From: an uncultured Pseudomonadales bacterium
GTDB taxonomy: Bacteria > Pseudomonadota > Gammaproteobacteria > Pseudomonadales > Azotimanducaceae
Direction: 5' to 3'
Assembly: GCA_958295875.1 (NCBI GenBank)
Contig: OY282379.1
Location: 496,001-560,000, forward strand
DNA length: 64,000 nucleotides
The position numbers and the translations under genes were made by a program. Shown one piece after another: positions 52,545 through 61,918 of this stretch; the stretch's first letter is position 1; every line of letters begins with the position of its first letter. The notes under the pieces are model-generated. The model saw nothing but the letters and a program-made list of their open reading frames with translations, was not told where the DNA came from and made no database searches.

Positions 52545-53863
52545 GTTGCGCGCTCCTTGAGTTGCGCCACGATCTTGGCATGGGCATCGCCATCCAGCCG
52601 ATACAGGAACGAAACGCCGAGCAGCGCCACATTCACCACCAGCGGACAGATGGACATGAGCGCTAGGATGCCATGCTGCGCCGCCGCCGTTTGCGGCTGG
52701 TTGGCCACATAGCCGAACCAAGCCAACAGCGCAGCCACCGCCCAGCCGCCCACCGCCTTGGCCAGTTTCTGGAAGAAGCTCGCAGTGGCGAAGATCACGC
52801 CGTCCGCCCTAGCGCCGGTCTTCCACTGCGCGTATTCCACCGTGTCTGGGATCATCGCCCAGCCGAGCACGGCGATGGGGGCGCCGCCCAACGCCACCAA
52901 GGCGCCCCACACAAACACCCACACAACCGCGTCTGGCGGCGTCAGGTAGAACCCTGTGGCGCCGATCATGGCCACCACCGCGCCAACGCGGATGGCACCC
53001 GCCTTGCCGAACCGCGCCGAGAGCCTTGGAATGACGACCAAACCAGCGAACATCACCCCCAACGTGACGCTGAAGTAGAGCGCCAACAGGTCTTCCCGGC
53101 CCATGTTGTATTTGAAGTAGTAGGCGGCCGCGGTTTGGCGGAAGGTGAACGCCAACATGCCCAGCACAAACAGGCACATCACCACCGCCAGCGGCGGGTT
53201 GGCCAGCGCTGCCCGCGCCCCTTCGCGCCAAGAGACGCGCGTGTGGGCCACGCCGACGACGCGTTCTTGCGTGGTGCGGAAGGTGACCAGCATCAAGCCC
53301 GTCGCCACCACGGCGAACAGCACCATCGCCCACTGCCAGCCAGCGGCGCCGCCGCCCAGCGCACCCACCAGCGGCAGCATCCCCACGGACACCAGGAAGC
53401 CGCCGGCGAAGGCGCACGCCATGCGCAGGGTGGAAAGGCGCGTGCGCTCGTGATGATGATCTGTCAACAGCGCGGTGAGCGCGGCGTAAGGAATGGTGAC
53501 GACGGTGTAGAGGATGCCGAACAGCGTGTAGGTGGCATAGGCCCAGAGCGCCTTGCCCACATCGTCGAAGTCCGGCACCGTGAAGGTGGCGATGGCGATA
53601 AGCCCTAGCGGCAGCGGGCCAAACAACAAGTACGGCCGCAGTTTCCCCCAGCGGCTCACCGTGCGGTCCGCCACGTAGCCCATAAGCGGGTCTGTGACCG
53701 CATCCACCACTCGGGCGACCAGAAATACCCACGCCGCCACTTCCGCCGACAAGCCAAAGACATCTGTGTAGAAGAACAGCAGATAGGTCATGGCGGACAT
53801 GAAATAGAGATTCACGCCGAAGTCGCCGATGGCGTAGCCAAAGCGATTGCGCAGGGCTGGCAT
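52541..53863 (-). CDS. GPH-type (MelB-like) cation symporter
   Basis: A 440-residue MFS-fold transporter with about 12 helices. MPALRNRFGYAIGDFGVNLY is the typical GPH N-terminus, followed by VFLVARVVDAVTDPLMGYVA and DRTVSRWGKLRPYLLFGPLP, the MelB signature with the cation-site Asp residues, then LLTDHHHERTRLSTLRMACA. These proteins import glycosides or other small polar solutes with H+ or Na+. First gene of the operon with the coiled-coil membrane protein and the CoA transferase. Confidence 0.9.
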   Translation of the reverse strand: MPALRNRFGYAIGDFGVNLYFMSAMTYLLFFYTDVFGLSAEVAAWVFLVARVVDAVTDPLMGYVADRTVSRWGKLRPYLLFGPLPLGLIAIATFTVPDFDDVGKALWAYATYTLFGILYTVVTIPYAALTALLTDHHHERTRLSTLRMACAFAGGFLVSVGMLPLVGALGGGAAGWQWAMVLFAVVATGLMLVTFRTTQERVVGVAHTRVSWREGARAALANPPLAVVMCLFVLGMLAFTFRQTAAAYYFKYNMGREDLLALYFSVTLGVMFAGLVVIPRLSARFGKAGAIRVGAVVAMIGATGFYLTPPDAVVWVFVWGALVALGGAPIAVLGWAMIPDTVEYAQWKTGARADGVIFATASFFQKLAKAVGGWAVAALLAWFGYVANQPQTAAAQHGILALMSICPLVVNVALLGVSFLYRLDGDAHAKIVAQLKERAT

Positions 53864-53931
53864 GGCGGCTGCTAGGGGCGGTGCTGAGGGGCGGCGATGG
53901 GCGCCGCGTTTACCGGGCGGGGCTCGCCGCC

Positions 53932-54018
53932 GCCGGCAAGCGCCCGTCGGCGGGCACGGGCGATGGCTGCACCTTCGCGCCGCGCATTGAACGCGGGGCC
54001 GGCAAGCGCCTGTCGGCG
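53932..54018 (+). repeat. Two imperfect direct repeats in a non-coding gap
   Basis: GCCGGCAAGCGCCCGTCGGC (from 53932) recurs as GCCGGCAAGCGCCTGTCGGC (from 53998), one mismatch, 66 bp apart. Each copy can fold (GCCG with CGGC). They are in the 175 bp between the transporter start and the P-II-like gene stop. They may be a REP-like unit; I saw no further copy while reading. Confidence 0.45.
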
Positions 54019-54038
54019 CGCTTGGGCGACCGCGTCGG

Positions 54039-54392
54039 TCACGCGCCTTGCTCCGCGCCTTCCTCTAAGATGGAAGGCAACTGCGTGGAAAGCCCCACCG
54101 CGTCCTCAATGGCGAGGTCGAAGGCGATGCCGGCGCCCGGCTCGTCGTCGAAACGGCCGGCCGCCGCGATGTGCGCCAAGATGTCCTGCGCCCGCCCCGC
54201 GGCCACCAAGAAGAGCAGCACGTTGCGCCGCGTGGTGAGGTCCAACCCCAAGAAGGTTTTGGATGGCTTCAAACCCTCGCCACGCACGCCGGTGATTACC
54301 GTCGCGCCAGTGGCGCCGGCGGCGCGGGCAGCGTCGATGACGGCATCCGTCCGGTCGTCACTCACGAGGGCGACGATCAGCTTGAGTTTCAT
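54039..54392 (-). CDS. P-II-like nitrogen regulatory protein
   Basis: A 117-residue protein of P-II size. MKLKLIVALVSDDRTDAVID is the first beta-alpha unit; AARAAGATGATVITGVRGEG follows, close to GlnB's 'GATGxTxxxVxGxG'. The usual T-loop with uridylylated Tyr is replaced by LKPSKTFLGLDLTTRRNV, so PII uridylylation is unlikely. The end differs from GlnB. Together with the two DUF1538 membrane-protein genes (3 bp away) it probably senses an adenylate or similar ligand and acts on them, as P-II-like proteins do on AmtB or BicA. That is inference. Confidence 0.8.
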   Translation of the reverse strand: MKLKLIVALVSDDRTDAVIDAARAAGATGATVITGVRGEGLKPSKTFLGLDLTTRRNVLLFLVAAGRAQDILAHIAAAGRFDDEPGAGIAFDLAIEDAVGLSTQLPSILEEGAEQGA

Positions 54393-54395
54393 CGA

Positions 54396-55175
54396 TTAGG
54401 TCTCCTTGGGCGTATGCACAAGCCGTCGCCGGTTCCACCAAGCGGCCCCAGTGGCGTAACCGAACACAGACATGATGGGAAAGACGCTTGCAAATGCAAT
54501 CAGGCCGAAGCCGTCGATGAGCGCGCTGCGTCCCGGCACGTTGGCGGCGAGGCCGAGGCCCAGCGCGGCCACCACCGGCACGGTGACGGTGGAGGTGGTC
54601 ACGCCGCCGGTGTCGTAGGCCAGCGGCACGATGTCGCGCCGCGCAAAGTAGGTTTGCGAGATCACCACGGCATAGGCGGCGATGATGTACCACGGCAGCG
54701 GCGTGCCCGTGACGATGCGGAAGCAGCCAAGCGCGACGCCGAGCGCCACCCCGACGGCCACCGCCACACGCAGGCCAAACGCGCCCACCGAGCCGCCGGA
54801 GACGTCTTCCGCCTTCAGCGCCACGGCGATGAGCGACGGCTCCGCCATCGTGGTCGAGAAGCCGATGGCCGCGGCGAAGGCATAGACGAGGGCGTAATCG
54901 CTCCACACGGCGCGCGCCGCGCTCACGCCGATGGTCTCCGGGGCCGTGAGCTGCCGCGCCATGGTCTCGCCGATAGGAAACAGCGCTTCCTCCAAGCCGA
55001 TGAGAAACAGCGTGAGCCCCACCAGCACACACAGCGCACCGGCTGCGAGGCGGCGCGGATTCGGCAGGCGCTGCCGCAGCACCACGGCTTGGAACACCAC
55101 CAGCACCGCCACGATGGGCGCCACGTCCAAAGCGGTGGCGAGGGCGCCGCGCGCGAATGTCCAAGCGAACTCCAC
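54396..55175 (-). CDS. DUF1538 membrane protein (second copy)
   Basis: A 259-residue polytopic inner-membrane protein. MEFAWTFARGALATALDVAP, VGLTLFLIGLEEALFPIGET, FAAAIGFSTTMAEPSLIAVA and VPLAYDTGGVTTSTVTVPVV are signature stretches. DUF1538 proteins have repeated hydrophobic units around 'G-x-x-x-AEP-x-L' and 'AYDTGGVTT'. Function is not established; transport is assumed. It is paralogous to the next upstream gene, separated by 3 bp, and followed 3 bp later by the P-II-like gene. Confidence 0.85.
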   Translation of the reverse strand: MEFAWTFARGALATALDVAPIVAVLVVFQAVVLRQRLPNPRRLAAGALCVLVGLTLFLIGLEEALFPIGETMARQLTAPETIGVSAARAVWSDYALVYAFAAAIGFSTTMAEPSLIAVALKAEDVSGGSVGAFGLRVAVAVGVALGVALGCFRIVTGTPLPWYIIAAYAVVISQTYFARRDIVPLAYDTGGVTTSTVTVPVVAALGLGLAANVPGRSALIDGFGLIAFASVFPIMSVFGYATGAAWWNRRRLVHTPKET

Positions 55176-55178
55176 GGC

Positions 55179-55910
55179 CTAGGCCACGATGCCGTACAGG
55201 AGCACGAACACCATCGGCGTCAGGCTCGCGAAGGCGATGAGGCCGAAGCCATCCACCAACGGATTGCGGCCGCGAATCGATGCCGCGAGGCCCACGCCCA
55301 AGGCCGTGACCAACGGCACTGTGATGGTGCTGGTGGTGACGCCGCCGGAATCGTAGGCGACGCCGACGATTTCCGCCGGGGCGAAGACCGTCATCACCGT
55401 CACCAGCACATAGCCGCTGATGATGAGCCAATGCACCGGCCAGCCCTTCAGGATGCGAAACACGCCGAGCACGATGGCCACGCCGACCGATAACGCCACC
55501 ACCATGCGCAGGTTGAAGGCATAGCCAGCCCGCGCCGCGTCTGTGTCCGCAATGACGCCGGCCTCGGCGGCGATGGCGCCCGCTTCCCCGGCTACGGCAA
55601 TGAGGGCGGGCTCCGCCACTGTGGTGCCGAAGCCCAAGCAAAACGCGAAGCAGAGGAGCGCCACCACGCTGCCCTTGCGGGCGAAGGCGTGCGCCAAGGC
55701 CTCGCCTAACGGAAACAAGCCGCTCTCCAACCCCTCCACGAAGAGCGCCAATCCCACAACCACGCAGAGGAGGCCGCCCAGCACCTCCACCAAGTTCGGA
55801 AACGGCTGTTGCAGCACCACGATCTGAAAGAACGCGATGACCGCGACGATGGGCGCCAAATCCCCCGCCGCGGCGCCCACACGTTGCGCCGCGCGCGCGA
55901 GCGGCGCCAT
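55179..55910 (-). CDS. DUF1538 membrane protein (first copy)
   Basis: About 243 residues (ATG start; a GTG one codon earlier is possible). [60 protein letters not shown] and [20 protein letters not shown] mirror the second copy, so the pair arose by duplication or by splitting of a two-repeat DUF1538 protein. About eight hydrophobic segments. First gene of the three-gene set with the second copy and the P-II-like protein. Confidence 0.85.
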   Translation of the reverse strand: MAPLARAAQRVGAAAGDLAPIVAVIAFFQIVVLQQPFPNLVEVLGGLLCVVVGLALFVEGLESGLFPLGEALAHAFARKGSVVALLCFAFCLGFGTTVAEPALIAVAGEAGAIAAEAGVIADTDAARAGYAFNLRMVVALSVGVAIVLGVFRILKGWPVHWLIISGYVLVTVMTVFAPAEIVGVAYDSGGVTTSTITVPLVTALGVGLAASIRGRNPLVDGFGLIAFASLTPMVFVLLYGIVA

Positions 55911-56045
55911 CACGGGCGGTTTTCCAACGGCACGACGCAGCCCATGTGCTTGAAAATGCTAAGAAACAAGGATTGCCGGTGTACATCCCCGGATGGCTGC
56001 GGATAATAGCGTGCTTTGCGCCTAGCGAAAGGCAGGGGAGAGTGC

Positions 56046-56999
56046 GTGGCGGAACCAGCCGTGAACATTGACGACCTCACCGCGTCGGTCGGGAACTTAC
56101 GGGACAGCTTCGAGACGCACCGCTACATCTGCAGCGACCAGATCTCCACCGCCGTGTATCTCGCCTACCACCTGCGCAAGCCAGTGCTCATCGAGGGGCC
56201 GCCCGGCGTCGGCAAGACGGAACTGGCGAAAACCACCGCCGAAATGTTCGACCTGCCGCTCATCCGCCTGCAGTGCTACGAAGGGCTGGACGAAGCGAAG
56301 GCCATCTATGAGTGGAAGTACGGCAAGCAGTTGCTCTACACCCAAGTGCTGAAGGAAACGCTGGACGAAGTGCTGCAGGGCGCCAAGGGCTTTGCTGAGT
56401 CCGTGACCCGGCTGCATGAGTTCGGCGACATCTTCTTCTCCGAGGAGTTCTTGGAGCCGCGCCCGCTGCTGAAGGCGCTGCGCGAGGAAGACGGCTGCGT
56501 GCTGCTCATTGACGAGGTGGACAAGTCCGACCACGAGTTCGAGTCTCTGCTGCTGGAAATCTTGTCAGACTACCAAGTGTCCATTCCAGAAATCGGCACC
56601 GTGAAGGCGAGCCGCGAGCCGCCGATCGTGTTCCTCACCAGCAACAACACCCGAGAGATTTCAGACGCCTTGAAGCGTCGCTGCCTGCACCTTTACATCC
56701 CGTTTCCGGATGCCGACTTGGAGCAGCGCATCATCCACGCCCGCGTGCCGGACATCCCCGCAGAGCTGCGGCGCCAACTCGTGACGTTTATCCAAGAACT
56801 GCGCGACTTGGACTTGAAGAAGGTGCCGGCCATCAGCGAAACCATCGATTGGGCGCGCACCTTGCTCCTGCTACACACCGAATCGCTGGACCCTCAGCTG
56901 GTGCGAGACACCCTGAACGTGATTCTGAAGTTCCAAGAGGACATCGAGAACGTGGGCGTCGAGATTCCGCAGCTGACGAGCCGCGCCGTCAAGGGCTGA
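56046..56999 (+). CDS. MoxR-type AAA+ ATPase
   Basis: A 317-residue AAA+ protein. GTG start with GGGGAGAG upstream gives VAEPAVNIDDLTASVG. Walker A VLIEGPPGVGKTELAKTTAE near residue 50; Walker B DGCVLLIDEVDKSDHEFESL; sensor 1 VFLTSNNTREISDALKRRCL with the arginine finger region. MoxR ATPases remodel or insert cofactors in target complexes together with a von Willebrand A protein (CoxE-like). No such partner is downstream; the next gene lies on the other strand. It may act on products encoded elsewhere. Confidence 0.9.
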   Translation: MAEPAVNIDDLTASVGNLRDSFETHRYICSDQISTAVYLAYHLRKPVLIEGPPGVGKTELAKTTAEMFDLPLIRLQCYEGLDEAKAIYEWKYGKQLLYTQVLKETLDEVLQGAKGFAESVTRLHEFGDIFFSEEFLEPRPLLKALREEDGCVLLIDEVDKSDHEFESLLLEILSDYQVSIPEIGTVKASREPPIVFLTSNNTREISDALKRRCLHLYIPFPDADLEQRIIHARVPDIPAELRRQLVTFIQELRDLDLKKVPAISETIDWARTLLLLHTESLDPQLVRDTLNVILKFQEDIENVGVEIPQLTSRAVKG

Positions 57000-57047
57000 A
57001 CGCGGCACCTCGCGCCAACGGGCGCGCAGCGCAACGCTCGAAACCCG

Positions 57048-58466
57048 CTATCCGGCGCCGCCGCCTCGGGATGGCGCCAGCGCCAAGCCATGCCCCGGCG
57101 CCCCCTCGGCACCCCCCGGCGCCGGCCTTTGCGCGTCCGCCGTTCCCGCGGCCGGCCCGTGGCCCCGGTCCAGCGCCCGCAGCTCAGGGAACAGCGCACC
57201 GAGCAGCATCATGCTGCCGGCCAGCAGCAACGCGCTCACCACCAGCGCCACGTCGATGCCGACGAACTCCGCCAAGGCGCTGATGGGAATGACGCCGATG
57301 GGCATCAGGCCATGCGTCATCATCATGATGGCCATGACGCGCCCGCGAATCTCCGGGCGCACGGCTAGCTGCACCACGCTCATGTTGAGCGCACCCATGA
57401 GCGACCCGCACAAGCCGACAACCGCGCCCACGAGCATCGCCACCCACAGCGCGTTGGCAAATGCGAAGACGGCAAGAAAGGCCGCCCACAGATAGGCCGT
57501 GGCAAACAGCACGCGCCCCTTGCCGCCGATGTCGCCGAGCCGCGCCAGCGTGAGCGAGCCGAGCAAGGCGCCAACGCCCATGCCGGTGGTCAAGAGGCCC
57601 AAGGCTTCCGGGCCGCCACCCAAGATGTCTGAGTTGAAGGCCGGCAGCAGGAACATCGCCGTGAAGCCGAAGGTCATCGGCGCAAAGCCCATCACGAGCA
57701 GCCCCAACACCACCCGCTCGCTCTTCATGTAGCGGAAGCCCTCGCCGATGTCGGCGCGCACCGTGGCGCCCGGGCTGCGCGTGGAATCCCCCCGATAGCG
57801 CAACATCGCCGTGCAGCCGACGGACGCCAAGTACAGCCCGCCGATGATGTAGAAGACGACGCCGACGCTGGCGGTGCCAGCGGCATCCCCTGAGGCGAGC
57901 GCAGCGATGAGGGCGCCGGCCAGCGCCGGCCCCAAGATGCGCGCCAGATTGAACGTGGCGCCTTGCAGCGCCATCGCGTTCACCACTTGCCGATCGCCAA
58001 CGATTTCCGGCGTCACCGCCGAGCGGGCCGGCATGCTGAAAGAGAGCACCGTGCCGTTGAACAGGCCGAAGTAGATGAAGTGCCAGAACGTCACGTCGCC
58101 CAAGTAGACGATGGTGGCGAGCAGGAACGTGGCCGCGGTGTTGAGCGACTGCGCCGTGAGCATGATGGACTTCTTGCGCACGCGGTCCGCAATCACCCCG
58201 CCCGCCAACGAAAAGACGAACGAGGGCAGCATGAACGACAGCATCACCCATGTGAGCGCGAGCGGCGAACTCGTCATGTCGTAGATCAGCCAGCCACGCG
58301 CCACCATCTGCATCTGCATGGCGAAGGAAGCCGCGAGATTGGAGAGCCAGAGAAAGCGGAAATCGCGTATGGCGAGGGACGCGAACATCGTCGAGCGTGG
58401 CGCCACGCCACCCGGCGCCACACGCGCATGGGGGCGACTCGCGCCGGATGTTGGCACCGTGGACAT
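57048..58466 (-). CDS. MFS transporter (EntS/DHA3-like)
   Basis: About 472 residues from MSTVPTSGASRPHARVAPGG; a Met 26 codons later (MFASLAIRDFRFLWLSNLAA) could be the true start, as it matches the family N-terminus. About 12 helices: MQMQMVARGWLIYDMTSSPL, LSLAGGVIADRVRKKSIM-type motif A after TM2, LGPALAGALIAALASGDAAG. The resemblance is to the EntS-like exporters that carry siderophores or drugs. A Pro/Gly/Ala tail follows residue ~440. It faces the MoxR gene tail to tail. Confidence 0.85.
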   Translation of the reverse strand: MSTVPTSGASRPHARVAPGGVAPRSTMFASLAIRDFRFLWLSNLAASFAMQMQMVARGWLIYDMTSSPLALTWVMLSFMLPSFVFSLAGGVIADRVRKKSIMLTAQSLNTAATFLLATIVYLGDVTFWHFIYFGLFNGTVLSFSMPARSAVTPEIVGDRQVVNAMALQGATFNLARILGPALAGALIAALASGDAAGTASVGVVFYIIGGLYLASVGCTAMLRYRGDSTRSPGATVRADIGEGFRYMKSERVVLGLLVMGFAPMTFGFTAMFLLPAFNSDILGGGPEALGLLTTGMGVGALLGSLTLARLGDIGGKGRVLFATAYLWAAFLAVFAFANALWVAMLVGAVVGLCGSLMGALNMSVVQLAVRPEIRGRVMAIMMMTHGLMPIGVIPISALAEFVGIDVALVVSALLLAGSMMLLGALFPELRALDRGHGPAAGTADAQRPAPGGAEGAPGHGLALAPSRGGGAG

Positions 58467-58632
58467 TCGTGGAAGCGGGCGGGCGAAACCGCGCATTGTA
58501 GCGCGAACGCAGCCGCCCATTCGTTCGAGGCTGTCGTGCGGAGCTAGCGTCGGCCGCGAGCCGACGCCGCAACGCCAAACCCGCAGCCGCGCGCTTTAGC
58601 TTCGCCCCCCGCGCTTGGCCAAGCCGCGGCGC

Positions 58633-59877
58633 CTACCGCGCGCTCGCTGCCACCGCCGCTGCGTCTGGCTGGCTCAAGTACCGCTGCGGTACATCGAAGT
58701 TGAACGCCCGCGCCGCGTTCAAGCCGAGAATCTTGGCCCGCTCGGCATCGCTCAACCCACCCATCGTGCGCTCGATGGCTTGCGCCGAGTGCGGCCACGA
58801 ACCCTCGTGATGCGGGTAGTCGTTGGCCCACATGAAGTTGTCCACCAAGCCATGCTCGGTGGCGAGGTCAAGCCCCGCCTTGTCATCTTGGAAGGTGGCG
58901 AAGCCTTGGCGCTTGAAGTACTCGCTCGGCAGCAAGTCCAGCTTCGGGCGCACGAACATGTGGTGCTTGCGATACGCCTCGTCCATCGCGCCGAGGGCCC
59001 ACGCCACCCAGCCGATGCCCGCCTCCACGCTGCCGAACCGCAGGCCCGGGAACCGCTCCGCCACGCCCGAGGCGCAGAGGTTGACGAGCGGCTCCATGGT
59101 CGGGGCGAGGGAATGCACCGCATAGTTGATGACGGCGCCGCCGTTGCCGCGTGACGTGCGCGGGTCGCGCCCGGTCGAAACGTGGAAGGTGATGGGCAGC
59201 CCGGCTTCCTGAATCAGCGCCCACAACGGGTCGAACTCCGGCAGGTTGTAGTTCGGGTCCTCGTGGTCTGGCGGCCCCCACACCGGCTTGCACGGCAGGG
59301 AGAGGCCGCGGAAGCCCTGCTTCGCGCGCAGTTCCACCTCGCCCAACGCCAAGCCAAGGTCTGCCGTGGCGATGCAAGCCATGGGCGAGAGCCGATCGTT
59401 GTAGTCCGCGAAGGTCTCCCACGCCCAGTCGTTGTAGACGCTGCACATCGCGTGGGCGAACTCCGCATCCTGCGTGGCCCAGTTGGCGAGGCCCCGGTTC
59501 GGAAACAGGATCTCGGCATCCACGCCGTCCAACGCCAAGTCTTCAAGGCGCGCCGCCGGCGTCTTGCCGGCGCTTTGGCGCAAGCCATCCTCGCCGTCGA
59601 AGCGCACGTTGCGCAACCGCATCGGGCGCATCCCCTCGGTGGTGCGAAACGGCTTGCCCTCCACCTGCACCACGCCGGGCAGGCGGTGGCGAAACCGCTC
59701 GTCGATGCGCGTCGCCCACAGGTCTCCCGGTTCCTGCACATGGCCATCCGTCGAGACCATGAAGAACTTGTTGGGATCACTCGGCCTCGCCGTGCGCGGC
59801 CAGCCCTCGGCGCCGGGCGTCTCTAACCGCCACGCATTGTTCTCATCCGGTGCGGGAATGGCTTTGGTCATGGTCAT
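58633..59877 (-). CDS. Amidohydrolase-2 family metal-dependent hydrolase
   Basis: A 414-residue protein. The ATG (MTMTKAIPAPDENNAW) has GGAGAG 5 bp upstream; a much longer reading into the PQQ gene is rejected. Metal motif FMVSTDGHVQEPGDLW (D-x-H form), then DGVDAEILFPNRGLANW, LPITFHVSTGRDPRTSRGNG with a metal His, GSVEAGIGWVAWALGAMDEA and DNFMWANDYPHHEGSWPHS, the conserved Asp and His. Related to the enzyme at 18836-20002. The substrate is unknown. It follows the PQQ dehydrogenase gene by 37 bp on the same strand, so they may be one pathway. Confidence 0.87.
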   Translation of the reverse strand: MTMTKAIPAPDENNAWRLETPGAEGWPRTARPSDPNKFFMVSTDGHVQEPGDLWATRIDERFRHRLPGVVQVEGKPFRTTEGMRPMRLRNVRFDGEDGLRQSAGKTPAARLEDLALDGVDAEILFPNRGLANWATQDAEFAHAMCSVYNDWAWETFADYNDRLSPMACIATADLGLALGEVELRAKQGFRGLSLPCKPVWGPPDHEDPNYNLPEFDPLWALIQEAGLPITFHVSTGRDPRTSRGNGGAVINYAVHSLAPTMEPLVNLCASGVAERFPGLRFGSVEAGIGWVAWALGAMDEAYRKHHMFVRPKLDLLPSEYFKRQGFATFQDDKAGLDLATEHGLVDNFMWANDYPHHEGSWPHSAQAIERTMGGLSDAERAKILGLNAARAFNFDVPQRYLSQPDAAAVAASAR

Positions 59878-59914
59878 GGATACTCTCCTTACATTGGCAG
59901 CCCGCGCCGCGCCG

Positions 59915-61918
59915 TCACGGCAGGGCAAGCGCCAGCAACTTCGCATCGTCCCCGCCGCCGGCTGCCACCGCGATGAACTGCTTGCCGTCGGCGAGGTAGG
60001 AAATGGGTGTGGCCGTTGGCCGGGCCGGCAGCGCCAGCGCCTGCGTGACGGCGCCGGTGGCCTTGTCGAAGGCGCGCAACAAGGGCGGTTGGTCGCCGCC
60101 GTGGCCAAAGAACAGCAAGGTCTTGGTGACCAGCGGGCCGGTGCCGCCCCAACCACCGACCGGGCCCGGGTCTTCGATGCCGCGCCCAATCAGCGTGTCG
60201 CGGATGCCCTCGCCGTGCGGCGCCATCCACACGTGCTCGCCGGTGTTGAGGTCGATGGCGGTGATGCGGGCGTAGGGTGGCTTGGTGAGCGGCAGCCGCT
60301 CCGGCCCGGCGATGTTGTTGACGCCGCGCGAGCGCTGATAGCGGAACTCCGCGCCCTCCTGCGTCGCCTGCAATTGCACGACCATGGGGCTGGTGATGGA
60401 GGGCACATAAAGAAAGCCGGTATCTGGGTCGAACCCGGCGCCGCCCCAGTTGGCGCCGCCGCCCCAGCCCGGCAACTGGATCGTCCCCTTCAGCGATGGC
60501 GGCGTGTAGAGCGGCCCGTAGTCGTACTTCGCCGCGATGGCTTGCGCCGCGGCCTTCAGTTCCGGCGTGAAGTTGATGAGCGTCGCGTCAGAAAAGCCCT
60601 GCTCTTCGAACGGCGCCGGCTTGGTGGGGAACGGCTGCGTGGGCGACGCGCGTTCCCCCGGCACCGTGCTCTGCGGCACCGCGCGCTCCATGATGGGCCA
60701 CACCGGTTCCCCGGTCAGCCGGTTGAAGACGTACACAAACCCTTGTTTCGACACCTGCGCCACCGCCTTGATGGGTTCGCCGTCCACCACGATGTCCACC
60801 AAGTTCGGCGCCGCCGGCAGGTCGTAATCCCACAAGCCGTGGTGAACCATCTGAAAGTGCCAGACGCGCTTGCCGGTGGCGCCGTCCACGCACACCAAGC
60901 TCTCGGCAAACACGTTGTCGCCCAAGCGGTGGCCGCCGTACCAGTCGTTGGTGGGCGTGCCCACGGGGAGATAGACGTAGCCAGCTTCGCTGTCCACGCT
61001 CATCGTCGTCCACACGTTGGTGTTGCCGCTGTGCCGCCAAGCATCCTCCTCCCACGTCTCGACGCCGGCCTCGCCGGCTTGCGGGATGGTGTGGAAGATC
61101 CACCGCTGCTCGCCGCTGCGCACGTCATAGCCGCGCACATGGCCGGGCGGCATTTCCCGCGTCCTAGGGCCATCGAAGATGGAGGAGCCCACCACCGCCA
61201 CGTCGCCAACGATGGCCGGCGGCCCGATCACCGAGTACTGCTTGGGGTCGATCTCCCGCCCCAAGCCCCGCGTGAGGTCTACTCGGCCGGCCTCGCCAAA
61301 GGCCATGTCCGGCTTGCCGGTGCGCACATCGAGGGACCAGAGCTTGGCGTCGTTGGTGGTGACCAGCAGGCGCGCCGTCTCGCCGTCCGTCCAATGCGAC
61401 ACGCCGCGGTGGTTGAAGCCGAGGTTGGTGGGCCGCCCAGCAATCCAAGTGCCCGTGTCGAAGCGCCAGATTTCCGCGCCGGTCGCGCCGTCGATGGCGG
61501 CGACGTACCCCAGCGACGTGTTGATGTAGAGCGTGCCGTCGATGGCGAGCGGCGAAGACTTGAACATCCACGGCGTGAGCGCCGGATTTTCCCCAACCTT
61601 GGCGTTGTCGGGAGACTCCCACACCCAAGCAACTTCCAGCTTCGCAACGTTGGCGGCATTGATCTGCGCGAGCGGCGCGTAGTGACGCGATGCCCAATCG
61701 CCGCCGTAGGCGGGCCAATCCCCCGGCGCCCCAGCGGCAGTTCCGACCGCGCCGCAGAGGACGGCGAACATGGCTGCCAAGCGCAGCGTTCCACTGCGGT
61801 GGCGGCCGCTTGAATTCAGTCGTCGCGCCCCAATATCCAGAGTGCCGCAATGCTTGGGCGAACTATTTCTTTCGCCCCCACGACAGTTGCGGTGACGACG
61901 AGGAGGCGCGAGCGCCAT
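59915..61918 (-). CDS. PQQ-dependent dehydrogenase (glucose-dehydrogenase-like quinoprotein)
   Basis: A periplasmic quinoprotein of about 620 residues in its mature part. The start is uncertain: the ATG at 61918 gives a long n-region before the signal helix MFAVLCGAVGTAAGAPGDWP; an internal ATG at 61771 would begin with the helix itself. The eight-bladed propeller begins WPAYGGDWASRHYAPLAQIN, has DGATGAEIWRFDTGTWIAG, FQMVHHGLWDYDLPAAPNLV and LPGWGGGANWGGAGFDPDTG, all typical of membrane-less GDH-like enzymes. It oxidises an alcohol or sugar and passes electrons to the quinone pool or a cytochrome. PQQ biosynthesis genes are not in view. Confidence 0.88.
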   Translation of the reverse strand: MALAPPRRHRNCRGGERNSSPKHCGTLDIGARRLNSSGRHRSGTLRLAAMFAVLCGAVGTAAGAPGDWPAYGGDWASRHYAPLAQINAANVAKLEVAWVWESPDNAKVGENPALTPWMFKSSPLAIDGTLYINTSLGYVAAIDGATGAEIWRFDTGTWIAGRPTNLGFNHRGVSHWTDGETARLLVTTNDAKLWSLDVRTGKPDMAFGEAGRVDLTRGLGREIDPKQYSVIGPPAIVGDVAVVGSSIFDGPRTREMPPGHVRGYDVRSGEQRWIFHTIPQAGEAGVETWEEDAWRHSGNTNVWTTMSVDSEAGYVYLPVGTPTNDWYGGHRLGDNVFAESLVCVDGATGKRVWHFQMVHHGLWDYDLPAAPNLVDIVVDGEPIKAVAQVSKQGFVYVFNRLTGEPVWPIMERAVPQSTVPGERASPTQPFPTKPAPFEEQGFSDATLINFTPELKAAAQAIAAKYDYGPLYTPPSLKGTIQLPGWGGGANWGGAGFDPDTGFLYVPSITSPMVVQLQATQEGAEFRYQRSRGVNNIAGPERLPLTKPPYARITAIDLNTGEHVWMAPHGEGIRDTLIGRGIEDPGPVGGWGGTGPLVTKTLLFFGHGGDQPPLLRAFDKATGAVTQALALPARPTATPISYLADGKQFIAVAAGGGDDAKLLALALP

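Noticed and set aside
54358..55986. 542-codon minus-strand frame over the DUF1538 genes
   Set aside because: Low-complexity Gly/Arg translation in a different frame from two clearly recognisable membrane proteins; a shadow.
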